A stretch of DNA of 64,000 nt from Chloropicon primus (Eukaryota; Chlorophyta; Chloropicophyceae; Chloropicales; Chloropicaceae): assembly GCA_023205875.1 (NCBI GenBank), contig CP060758.1, forward strand, positions 496,001-560,000. The letters are read 5' to 3'. The position numbers and the translations under genes were made by a program. The notes under the pieces were generated by a model. The model did no database searches. It worked only from the letters and a program-made list of their open reading frames with translations, and was not told the DNA's origin. Within the stretch, counting starts at the first letter, position 1. Each line of letters opens with the position of its first letter. Of the stretch, positions 8,964 to 17,009 are shown one piece after another.

Positions 8964-9722
8964 ATGACGATGATGATGAGAAAGACATTGATCGCGAGCC
9001 TGTCCGCCCTCCTCCTCTTCGCGGCGACCTGCATGGCGTGCGCCCAGGAGGAGTCGGTGACCTCGAGCCCGAGCCTTCCCGCGGGCATGAGTGAGGAGGA
9101 CCTCGTCGAGGTCACCGCGGTGGTGGAGTCGTGCAGCGGGAACTTTGCGGACATCGCGGCGCTTTACATGGTGGAGGCCAGTCCCCTGATCACGCTCGTG
9201 GAGAGCGAGATGCTGAGGGCCCAGTCGGAGGACGCGACCGCCCAGAGCAAGAGCACCTCGGAGGCTGGGAATGAGGCTGCTGCTGGCACTGGGGGAGACG
9301 TCAAGGGCGCCATCCTGAGAATCCTCGAGTCCGAGGAGTGGGACGCCCTGTTGAACTCGGAGTCCCTGCAGAAGATCTCCGACGAGATGGAGCTGGACTG
9401 CGTGATGGAGAACGAGGCCTTCGCGGAGATGTTCATGGGAATCGTCGGACAGCAGGGCGTCACGGAGGACCACGAGCTTTACCCCGTGATCAAGGACGCC
9501 CCCGCCATCATCGCGGGCTACTACTCGTGCGGCGGAAGGATCAAGCCGGTGATGCAGTTCGCTGACGGCGTGGTGCCCGACATCCTCGGCGCCGAGGCGT
9601 TCGACCCCCTGTCGATTCTCAGCAGCCCGCACTTCATCGAGCTCCAGGCCTCTGGGTTCGACATGGCGTGCTTCTTCGGCGTCCCGGAGGTGAGCGGCCT
9701 GCTCGCGGGCGTGATGGGGTGA
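8964..9722 (+). CDS. Small secreted or lumenal protein of unknown function
   Basis: I do not recognise the family. The 252-residue product starts with a clear signal peptide: three Met, Arg-Lys, then a hydrophobic core LIASLSALLLFAAT, with likely cleavage near AxA before QEESV (about residue 28). The mature part is acidic and helical, with spaced cysteines (in VVESCSG, ELDCVME, YYSCGG and DMACFFG) that could pair in the secretory pathway. There is no second membrane segment or lipid signal. The ATG at 8964 is chosen because the signal peptide begins there; the frame is open upstream but would bury the signal. It lies head to tail behind IF-2 and converges on the phosphofructokinase gene. Confidence 0.7.
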   Translation: MTMMMRKTLIASLSALLLFAATCMACAQEESVTSSPSLPAGMSEEDLVEVTAVVESCSGNFADIAALYMVEASPLITLVESEMLRAQSEDATAQSKSTSEAGNEAAAGTGGDVKGAILRILESEEWDALLNSESLQKISDEMELDCVMENEAFAEMFMGIVGQQGVTEDHELYPVIKDAPAIIAGYYSCGGRIKPVMQFADGVVPDILGAEAFDPLSILSSPHFIELQASGFDMACFFGVPEVSGLLAGVMG

Positions 9723-9888
9723 GAGGACCCCGAGATGGCGTTCGCGGACAACTGCGCGGCAGCAAGCGAACCCAGACGCAGACAACAGACGCCCTTTAAA
9801 GAAGAAGAAAAAATCAGCGCTTTTTGCTTTTCAATACACAACTACAACGAAACAACCAAGGAGATCACCCGTCCTCGAGGCTTTTTTT

Positions 9889-11493
9889 TTAATCGTTTCT
9901 CAGGCTCGGCTGCATGGTCGCCGACAGGAGCCTCTGCCACGTCTTTCCCCTGGTGTCCACCCTCCTCGCGGAGGAGACGATGAGGTCGATCGGAAAGTAC
10001 GCCGTGTGCGTGTTCACCATGCCCACCGTGATTCCCGTGAAGCCGGCAAAGGCGGCGTGAACGGCGCCTTGGGCCAGCACGTAGCAGTAGATCTTGTCGG
10101 AAGTGTTCGTCTCCACGGCCCGGATCATGTACGTCGGATCGATGAACTTCAAATCCACCTTCTTCCTCTCGCCTCCCGAAAAGTACTTTTTGATCTCCTC
10201 CCTGAGGTGAGTCCCGACGCAGGTCAGGATGGGGTTGCCCGAGGCGTCCTTCTCGGAGATGTTCGAGATCTCGTCCTGGTACGCGCCCTCGGCCACCACC
10301 ACCACGCAGTGGCTCTTGGCCTCCAAGGTCCTCTCGATGTGCTTGAGGAGCCCCCTCTCGCCGTGCAAGTCGAACTTCGTCTCCGGGATCAGGCAGACGT
10401 CCACCTCCCCGGACGCGAGGGAAGAGTTGAGGGCGATGAAACCGCTCTGCCTCCCCATCAACTTGACCAGGCCGACGCCTCGAAACGCCGAGGAGGCCTC
10501 CACGTACGCGGCATTGATGGCCTTGACCCCCTCCTGGCAGGCAGTGTCGAACCCAAAAGTCTTGTCGATGACAAGGATGTCGTTGTCTATGCTCTTCGGC
10601 ACGCCGATGACGGCGCAGGGGTAGTCCCTCTCCGTGCACTTGCTCGAGAGCGCGGAAGCCCCCGCGTTTCCGCCGTTGCCCCCGATCACGAAAACCATGT
10701 TCACCCCCCTCTCTTGGATGGAATCGCAGATCTTGTCCATGTCCGCCCCGCCCCTGGACGTGCCGAGCAGGGTGCCTCCCTTCCTCTGAATCCCGTCCAC
10801 CTCCCTCATCGTCAAGGAGATGGGCTGGTTCTCGTACGAGTAGAACCCCCTGAACCCGAACTTAATGCCGAGAATGTTGCCCTCCTTCACGCCGTACTGG
10901 TAGAGAGTCTGGACGATCCCTCTCACGACGTCGTTGAGGCCGGGGCAAAGCCCTCCGCAGGTCACGATGGCCGCCCTAACCGTCTTCGGGTTGAACCAAA
11001 CCTCCTTCCTCGCCCCCGCCCTGTACGCCCAAGCGCTGATGGGGACGCAGATCTCCTCCTGGGCGTCGTAGATCGACGCCCCGCCGCAGTTCGCCCCGAT
11101 GCTATCGCTCGACCCGTGGAACAACGAAGAGATCGCGACCCTGTCCCTGTTGGACACGAAACCCATCGACGAGTTGTCCTCCTTCAAGGGGCTCGGCATA
11201 GGCTTAAGCACGCCCCACAAGTTGTTGCACTGCAAGACGTCCTCCAAATCCGTCTCGTAGCTCCCGAGCGGCGTGACCGACTGTGTCATGGCCCTGGACT
11301 TCTCCGTCAGCTCGTCCCCCATGACGTCTTTCTCGAGGTCGTCCTTGGCCACGAAGACCGGGCGCGTCCACCCCCCCCGCCTCCTCCTTTCACCTGGCCC
11401 GCGACACGACCTCCCTCCATCCTTCGAGGCGGTTACCCTCGCCCCAGCGCTCCCCCCCCTCGTCACCCCTGACCTCTTCGTCGACGCCCTCAT
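9889..11493 (-). CDS. PFK: ATP-dependent 6-phosphofructokinase, plant PFK4/PFK5-like
   Basis: The enzyme phosphorylates fructose 6-phosphate to fructose 1,6-bisphosphate, the committing step of glycolysis. The 534-residue protein has the PFK core from about 160 on: nucleotide loop TCGGLCPGLNDVVRG, GTSRGG, the GGNGGNAGA loop where most PFKs read GGDG, the catalytic PKSIDNDI, FGFDTA, and the substrate block VKLMGRQSGFIAL. Arabidopsis PFK4/PFK5 likewise carry GGN (GGNGTHAGA), so the Asp-to-Asn change marks this clade and not decay. The first 50 residues are Arg/Ser/Gly-rich and acid-poor, suggesting a plastid transit peptide. The start is the ATG at 11493; the codon just upstream in frame is GTG. 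It converges on the secreted-protein gene. Confidence 0.92.
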   Translation of the reverse strand: MRASTKRSGVTRGGSAGARVTASKDGGRSCRGPGERRRRGGWTRPVFVAKDDLEKDVMGDELTEKSRAMTQSVTPLGSYETDLEDVLQCNNLWGVLKPMPSPLKEDNSSMGFVSNRDRVAISSLFHGSSDSIGANCGGASIYDAQEEICVPISAWAYRAGARKEVWFNPKTVRAAIVTCGGLCPGLNDVVRGIVQTLYQYGVKEGNILGIKFGFRGFYSYENQPISLTMREVDGIQRKGGTLLGTSRGGADMDKICDSIQERGVNMVFVIGGNGGNAGASALSSKCTERDYPCAVIGVPKSIDNDILVIDKTFGFDTACQEGVKAINAAYVEASSAFRGVGLVKLMGRQSGFIALNSSLASGEVDVCLIPETKFDLHGERGLLKHIERTLEAKSHCVVVVAEGAYQDEISNISEKDASGNPILTCVGTHLREEIKKYFSGGERKKVDLKFIDPTYMIRAVETNTSDKIYCYVLAQGAVHAAFAGFTGITVGMVNTHTAYFPIDLIVSSARRVDTRGKTWQRLLSATMQPSLRND

Positions 11494-12003
11494 TCCTTCC
11501 TTCACCCCTTCACCTCTTTCCTGCCGCTCAAAATCCTTCCACGAAGAAGACGAAGACGAAGAAGAAGGAGACGAAGATGAAGGTGATGATGAAGCGGATC
11601 TCGCTGGACACGAAGCTTCTCGTCCTCGGGCGCTGGCGTTCCCTCTCTCGCTCCCTTCCCCTTTGCCTCTTGACAGCTAGCTGAGGAGAACAAAAAGTGA
11701 AGAAAAATAGCCAGCACGTGGGCGGGGTGGACTTGGTGGTGGTGGTGGTGGACTTGGTGGGGTGGATGGATGGATGGATGGATGGTACAGGTACACACCA
11801 ACAGAGGCACAACCAGCAGGCACAGAGGGGGGATGTGGATGACAATGGTGGATGTGTTTTTGGTTTGGTTTGCGTTCCAGTTTTTGTTTTTTCTCGAGAA
11901 GATAAGTTAATAAACAATTCAGAAGCAGCTTAGAATGAGGAGTCTTATAGATAGATTGGGCGTCGCGCGTGCGTGCGTGTTTGTCTGCAGGTGGTCTCGT
12001 GCG
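11494..12003. other. Intergenic region upstream of phosphofructokinase
   Basis: This 510-base gap lies between the PFK start and the 3' end of the next minus-strand gene. It has a GAA/GAC-rich purine tract (about 11541-11595), GGT repeats near 11735-11760, a GGAT tetranucleotide microsatellite at about 11762-11785, and an A/T-rich end. Open frames across it are compositional and not convincing. Confidence 0.6.
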
Positions 12004-13365
12004 CTACATCCGGGGCGTCATTTGGTAACCGACCGAGGAGTCCGTCCTCTGCTTCCTCTTTCTCATCTGCTTGATCACGAGGGCCGTGACGCCGACGAAA
12101 GCGAGGACGCCGACGATGATCTCCGCAGTAGTCGTCACGGTCGCGGTGGATCCTTCCTCCTCTTGCTTCTGCTCCGCGTCCACGCGGTGAGCTTGGCGTG
12201 GCCTGCCCCCCCCGCCGGTGTAGCTCCCAGCTCCGCCGTCCCCTGGCTTGCTGAAATCGAACTCCACGATAACAGGAAAGTGGTCGGACACCATGGCAGG
12301 GTCGTAGCCGTGGAAGATCTCGACCTTGGAGATGAAGCTCGCCAAGCGAGGGGTCAGGAGCACGTGGTCGATCTGGCTGTACTCCCCGGCCCCGTCGACG
12401 ACGTCGTTGCCGTTCTTGTCCCACCAGTTCGAGTACCGCTGCTCGTGGGGGAGGTACTGCATGGTGTTGATGAGGTCCGTCTCGCCGTTCGCCTTCTCGC
12501 CCCTCAGGATGGCGAGGACGCTGGACCTCGGCTCGCTGTCCTGCACGTCCTTGTACTCGTGCGAGAAGTCGTTGATGTCGCCAAACACGACGACCTCGTG
12601 GCCCTTGGCGATGGACTCCTCGATGGAGGCCCGTGCAATCTTGGCTTGCCCCTCCCTCTTGGCACAGCTGTAGGGATCCTTTGGGAAAGCCTTGAGATGC
12701 AGGCCGTGGAAGGCGATGGTCATGCCATTTATCTCAAAGTGCGCCACGTAGTTCTTGCTGAGGGTCGTCCTCTTCCCAGAGGAGCTGTACCCGCACTTGC
12801 TTCCTTCTACCGGGTACTCGTGCTTGCTGGACAGGCGGTACAGGGGCTCCGTCGGCGCGTACTTGGTGAGGAGGGCCACGTTCTGCTTCGTCGCCGTGTC
12901 GATTCCTTTCCTCAGCAGAGGCGTGTACTCCGAGATGTCGGACCTCTGGATCACTTCCCTCAATATGTTACAGTCTTCCACCTCCATCAGGTTCAAGATA
13001 TCCGCGTTCACGAACTTGACGTACTCGGACACCTTGCTGATGTGTTCCTGAGCTCCCTGCTCCGTCCCGCAGTGTTTCATCCCAGGGCAAGACGTCTTCC
13101 CAGGATGCCACGGCGAATACGACGGATCATCCTTCCCGTCGAACAACCACTCGGCATTCAACGAAGCTATCTTCAACCGCGACAAGCTGTGACTCTCATT
13201 CCTCGTCTCCACCACGTTGCAGTCAAAGCTCTCCCCCACGGAGGCCGAGGAGCTCGCACCACTCGCTTGACGAAAGAAGCACGACGCGTACACGAACAGC
13301 AAGAACCCAACGTATACGTGACACCAACCAATAACCACGCCACCTTCACGCGACGAACGAACCAT
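12004..13365 (-). CDS. Membrane-anchored endonuclease/exonuclease/phosphatase (EEP) family protein
   Basis: The 453-residue protein has an N-terminal signal peptide (about 10-36), an EEP/DNase I-fold domain (about 64-380) and one C-terminal membrane segment (AEIIVGVLAFVGVTALVI) followed by a basic tail KQMRKRKQR, which gives a type I topology with the enzyme outside or in a lumen. EEP landmarks are visible: SLNAEWL with metal-site Asn/Glu, ILNLMEVED, the catalytic GDINDF, SQIDHVLL, and the final SDHFPVIVEF. Extra cysteines near CPGMKHCG suggest disulfides. The family includes nucleases, inositol and other phosphatases, so the substrate cannot be told. The ATG at 13365 is the first Met; the upstream in-frame codon is GTG. 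Confidence 0.8.
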   Translation of the reverse strand: MVRSSREGGVVIGWCHVYVGFLLFVYASCFFRQASGASSSASVGESFDCNVVETRNESHSLSRLKIASLNAEWLFDGKDDPSYSPWHPGKTSCPGMKHCGTEQGAQEHISKVSEYVKFVNADILNLMEVEDCNILREVIQRSDISEYTPLLRKGIDTATKQNVALLTKYAPTEPLYRLSSKHEYPVEGSKCGYSSSGKRTTLSKNYVAHFEINGMTIAFHGLHLKAFPKDPYSCAKREGQAKIARASIEESIAKGHEVVVFGDINDFSHEYKDVQDSEPRSSVLAILRGEKANGETDLINTMQYLPHEQRYSNWWDKNGNDVVDGAGEYSQIDHVLLTPRLASFISKVEIFHGYDPAMVSDHFPVIVEFDFSKPGDGGAGSYTGGGGRPRQAHRVDAEQKQEEEGSTATVTTTAEIIVGVLAFVGVTALVIKQMRKRKQRTDSSVGYQMTPRM

Positions 13366-13985
13366 CTCTTCCACTTGCTTCGCTCGGGATGGAACGGAAT
13401 GGAATGGAATGGAATGGATGAAGGAGTTTCGACAGTCGTGTCGTGTCGCTCGGGATGGGTGCCAACCGAAAGCTTTGTGGTTTCGTCTGCGTAAAGTTGA
13501 CGAGAGGCCTCCGTCGATTCAAGCGGTCCCTCCCTCCGTGGCAAGACACGCGCGCCGTCCCGTCCTCCAGCTCTTCTCTCTCTCTCCCCAAGAAAGGCTT
13601 TCTGGCGGGAAAGGGAGACGAGTGAGGGAGTGACTGATTGGGCGGAGGAGAGGGAGGAGGAGAGGGAGGAGAGGAGAGGGGACCCGAACCAGGAGAAGCG
13701 TGCTGTCTTGGTCTTTCAGAAGAGCCCTCACTCGAAGGAAGTGGCGGTCTGGGGTGAGGACTGGACCAAGAGGGGCAGGGATCCCCAGGACAAGGAAGGG
13801 ACCACCCCCACCAGGAGTGGACGACGAGGCGGGAGGGGCAGGGCAAGAGGACGAGGAGGTCGCACCCATACAGTGAGGGTTCGATTTCTCTGACACTCTT
13901 CTGTGGCGCCTTGTCGAATTGTGTTTGTGGCATAGGCAGAGTTTGAGGAGGACCGTATCAACATCAGCATCACTTTGGGCTCGAG
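13366..13985. promoter_or_regulatory. Divergent promoter region between the EEP gene and TPGS2
   Basis: The 620 bases hold a GGAAT pentanucleotide run at about 13391-13417 close to the EEP start, a purine-rich GAGGAGAGG tract at about 13648-13682, and an ATTGG (reverse CCAAT) box near 13637-13641. A CCAAT box also sits inside the EEP 5' end near 13328. No further gene is supported. Confidence 0.5.
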
Positions 13986-14873
13986 ATGGATCAGTACACA
14001 CAAGCAGCGGTGGCGTACTTGAGGTCGAAGAGGGGTGTGAGGAACGTTGCGACGGAGACGAATACAGGGGTATCCGAGCTCGAGATTGCAAAGTGGGAGG
14101 ACCAGAACATTCCACACGAGATACCGGAGGACTACAAGGACTTTCTGCGCGTGTCCAACGGGTTCAGGCTGAAGTGGGACTTGCTGTTTCACGGGGAGCC
14201 CGTGCAACTGGGGGGCATGTGCATCAACAGGCTCAAGGACGTTCAAAGGGTTGACATAAACATCTCGGCCAAGGATGACAGGGAGCCCACCGACAAGTAC
14301 TTCACGACGAAGAGGGACCGGATGCCCGTCGCCGCGTTTACTATCGACAAGCACTGCAAGTGCGGGAACGTCGCCCTGGTTTACTCCAAGAGAGAGGTGG
14401 GGAACAAGGAGATCCCTGAGGTCTGGTTCCAGGACCTGAGCGGCAAGTGGAACTTCCTCTCGAAAAGCTTCATCGTGTACTTTAGAATGATGGTGGCCCA
14501 CCTCGGCTTGCCGAACTGGCAGTACAGGTTCACGGAATTCGGCATGGACCCCATCTCCCGCCAGTGGTTCCACCTTTTAGCTCCGGAGAACTTTACGTTC
14601 GATCTGAACGCCCTGAACGTGAGGTCCGCCCCCAAGGAGAAGGGAAGGTCGGCGACCAAGGTCACGCCCACGCCAACGACGTCGGCGGCGACGTCCACGC
14701 AGTCCTTGCAAAAGATGAAATCGGGCTCCAAGGGGGATATGAAGATCGGCAGAATGAACAGAGCCTCGCTCTCTTCCGTGTCTGCCGCTGGCAAGGACAG
14801 GGCGAGGAGGAAGAAGCAGAACGAATTGTTGAAAAACGCTTACAGGGTTCGACCCAAGTCAGCATTCAACTGA
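13986..14873 (+). CDS. TPGS2: Tubulin polyglutamylase complex subunit 2 (TPGS2)
   Basis: TPGS2 is a non-catalytic subunit of the TTLL1 polyglutamylase complex, which adds glutamate chains to tubulin in axonemes, centrioles and neurites. The 295-residue product follows animal TPGS2 closely: the SMI1/KNR4-like start WEDQNIPHEIPEDYKDF, the block VSNGFRLKW (STNGFHMTW-like), LGGMCINRL, GNVALVY, EVWFQDLSGKWNFL, YFRMMVAHLGLPNWQYRF, and SRQWFHLLAP. The last 95 residues are basic and Ser/Thr-rich, as in the animal tail. The ATG at 13986 gives the expected length. It converges on the unknown plastid-like gene with about 120 bases between. Confidence 0.92.
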   Translation: MDQYTQAAVAYLRSKRGVRNVATETNTGVSELEIAKWEDQNIPHEIPEDYKDFLRVSNGFRLKWDLLFHGEPVQLGGMCINRLKDVQRVDINISAKDDREPTDKYFTTKRDRMPVAAFTIDKHCKCGNVALVYSKREVGNKEIPEVWFQDLSGKWNFLSKSFIVYFRMMVAHLGLPNWQYRFTEFGMDPISRQWFHLLAPENFTFDLNALNVRSAPKEKGRSATKVTPTPTTSAATSTQSLQKMKSGSKGDMKIGRMNRASLSSVSAAGKDRARRKKQNELLKNAYRVRPKSAFN

Positions 14874-14994
14874 GAGCGAGAAGCGGCTTCTTGTCTACAA
14901 GTGTACTTTACAAAAAATTTTGCTCTTATCTTATCCCTATGAAACACACATTATTCGTAATCTAATCAATACGACTCGCGTCGTGACCACGTCT

Positions 14995-16152
14995 CTAGCA
15001 ACTTTGCGCCAGGTCCAGGATGTAGGTGACGTACTTTATGATCCTGTCCCGCTGCATTTTTTGAGTCCTGGAGTGGTTTCGCCTCTCCACGCCTTCGATC
15101 CACTCGCTCCCCCTTGCGGCCTCTTGCTCCTCCCTCTCCATCTCCCGAAACTCAGCTCGCAAGGCCTCGAGCCTCTCCTCAACCTCTGTCACGAAAGTGT
15201 CCTTCTGCAGCTTGCCGTCGAGGTACGAATCGATCTCCGCCTGCAGCTTCTCGTCGCTCTCCGCCCGAGCAAACACGCTCGCCGCGCTTATGGGATCGAG
15301 GCCGAGGTCGGCCTGCAGGAAGCTCTCGTCCAGGAGCCCCTTCACCCTGAGCAACCCCCTCGTCTCGCCGTCGCCGTCGCCCCCTTCCCCAGCCTCCTCG
15401 TCGGCGTCGGCGTCGAGGAGAACGTCCAGGCACTCGCCCAGCAGCTTCATCGTTGGCGAGAGATTCCGTTTCTGGTACTCGGTCGCGAGCTTGTCGTACA
15501 GGATCGACAGCGCCCTTTGCATTGCGGCCCCGCCCTCTTCGGCCTCCCCTCGTCGCTCGCCGTGCACCCTGCGGTGGAGAACGGCCAAGGTCTTCCTGTC
15601 GACCCTTCCGCTGCCCACGCCTTCCCGCACCGCGTCCTCGAGGCTCGAGCCCGAATTCAGCAGCTCGACCACCTGCCGAATCCTCTCCCTCTCCTCCTCC
15701 TTCGTCAGGCTCACCCCATACGCCTCCTCGTACGCCTCGAGGCCTTGCTGGTCGCTCCGCGCTGCCCTCCTCCTCGAGATTCCACCGGACTCGGGGCACC
15801 TCCTCCTGACGATCCGGTTCTCGCGAGCCAGCCCCTCCCCCCCTCGACGACTAGAGCAAGACGACAGACTCGAAGCAACACCACCCCGACCCTTCCTTCC
15901 CACCATCGTCCTCGTCGTCCTCATCATCCTCTGTTGATGGACGTCCCTCTTCGCACAGGGCATCAAAAGGAGCAAGCGAGGGGTCGACGGAAAGATCGTG
16001 AGACGCCCTTGAGGACTGTTCAGTCTCTTGGGAGCTCTCTGCCCCTCCGTCCGCCAAGAAACGGGACTCGGGTCCGTCCTTTCGAGCCTCCTCCCTCTCG
16101 AGCGAATGAGAAAAAGTCTGGAGGAGAAATCCCTTTCCCCCATCGAGGTCAT
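14995..16152 (-). CDS. Unknown protein, helical, probably plastid-targeted
   Basis: I do not recognise this family. The 385-residue frame opens at the ATG at 16152 (a second Met three codons on). The first 140 residues are rich in Arg and Ser with almost no acids, as in a transit peptide, though a shorter product from a later Met is possible. From about residue 150 it becomes acidic and helical: EAYGVSLTKEEERERIRQVVELL, a second block MQRALSILYDKLATEYQKR, an acidic Asp/Glu/Gly linker, then a predicted coiled coil with many Glu (about 315-360) and a short basic C-terminus. There are no catalytic motifs or membrane segments. Real homologs in other algae would settle both start and role. Confidence 0.6.
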   Translation of the reverse strand: MTSMGERDFSSRLFLIRSRGRRLERTDPSPVSWRTEGQRAPKRLNSPQGRLTIFPSTPRLLLLMPCAKRDVHQQRMMRTTRTMVGRKGRGGVASSLSSCSSRRGGEGLARENRIVRRRCPESGGISRRRAARSDQQGLEAYEEAYGVSLTKEEERERIRQVVELLNSGSSLEDAVREGVGSGRVDRKTLAVLHRRVHGERRGEAEEGGAAMQRALSILYDKLATEYQKRNLSPTMKLLGECLDVLLDADADEEAGEGGDGDGETRGLLRVKGLLDESFLQADLGLDPISAASVFARAESDEKLQAEIDSYLDGKLQKDTFVTEVEERLEALRAEFREMEREEQEAARGSEWIEGVERRNHSRTQKMQRDRIIKYVTYILDLAQSC

Positions 16153-16278
16153 CGGCAGAGGAGGTGGATCAAGGAAGAAGAAGGGGGTGGGTTGGCAATG
16201 CAATGTTGAACCCCGGCGGCTTCTCCAGGCAGCGCATAGAGGGCTAGGAACCTCAGTGACTGCAACTGAAAGACCCAG

Positions 16279-16357
16279 GTGAGTGAGAGGGATACCCTTC
16301 GCCCGGCAAGGTGTGGCTGACCGGCTGACCGGCTAATGTAACGCTCGTTTTGTGCAG
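16279..16357 (+). other. Possible 5'-UTR intron of the Cys-rich membrane protein gene
   Basis: A strong donor (CCCAG then GTGAGTGAG) at 16279 and an acceptor (TTTTGTGCAG) ending at 16357 bracket 79 bases, with a CTAAT branch-like site at about 16333-16337. The upstream exon has an in-frame stop, so removal would not change the protein. It is inferred from splice signals only. Confidence 0.45.
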
Positions 16358-16384
16358 CAAAGCAGAGAGGAGTGTGTTGGAGAG

Positions 16385-16974
16385 ATGAGGGGCAGGGACT
16401 ACTCGGAGCCCTCCGTGACGATTAAGAATCCATTCTTGAGCCGAGAGGAGGCTGAGTATGGCGGCGAGGACAGGGTTGCCGTGTGCGAGGCTCACGTCTA
16501 CGCGGAGGAGCCAGAGGGGCCGACGGATTCGTGCGCCAGGCCTCGCAGGAACCCTTCGTGGTGGACCCCGTTCGGCGTCGTGAACCGCACCAAGAGCGGG
16601 AACGGCTTCCTGTCCAGAAAGTGCACCGTAAGTGATTGCCGGTGGCCGCGACCAAAAATTTTGAAGCACGCTGACCGAGGACGCTGGACTTCCCTTTCCT
16701 TTTCGATCTCACACAGGCCGCGGACGATTGCGGTGGTTGCGCGTTCGACATCGAGGATGGTCCTGGCTCGCAGAAGGGCTGCTGCTCCTTGACTTGCTGC
16801 CTGTCGGAGCAGCCGAGGGTGAGTCGCCGCGTGCTAACTCCTCCCGTTGACCTCCATCGCTGACGCGTCTTTGCGGTTCTTCAGCTCCTCACCTGTTGCG
16901 CCATCACCAAGTGCCTCATCGTCATCCTTGGAATCACGGCCGTCGCTCTCTACTTTTTGAGGTACAGGAGGTGA
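16385..16974 (+). CDS. Small Cys-rich tail-anchored membrane protein, three exons
   Basis: Exons are 16385-16627, 16717-16818 and 16885-16974. The introns of 89 and 66 bases are GT-AG (GTAAGT and GTGAGT donors) and all junctions are phase 0, giving 144 residues. The N-terminal 80 residues are soluble, with NPSWWTPFG in the middle. The second exon is dense in cysteine: DDCGGCAF, then GCCSLTCCL, and the third begins LLTCCAITKCLIVIL. A single hydrophobic segment (about 125-140) ends in the basic tail LRYRR. Clustered Cys next to the membrane suggests S-acylation or metal binding; this is inference. I know no named family. It is tail to tail with the glycosylase gene, whose stop is only 35 bases beyond. 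Confidence 0.75.
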
Positions 16975-17009
16975 TTGCCAAGCAGAGCCAAAAAGACGTC
17001 TTATCAATT

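Noticed and set aside
10006-11472. Plus-strand open frame of about 490 codons over the PFK gene
   Set aside because: Antisense shadow of a strongly conserved enzyme; no domains of its own.
11541-11690. Acidic frame (EEDEDEEEGDEDEG) upstream of PFK
   Set aside because: Produced by a GAA/GAC purine tract; no start context or conserved features.
11935-13494. Plus-strand open frame of about 520 codons over the EEP gene
   Set aside because: Antisense shadow; the opposite strand carries the complete EEP motif set.
13860-13905. GGTTCGATTT resembling a tRNA B box
   Set aside because: No matching A box, acceptor stem or anticodon arm around it.
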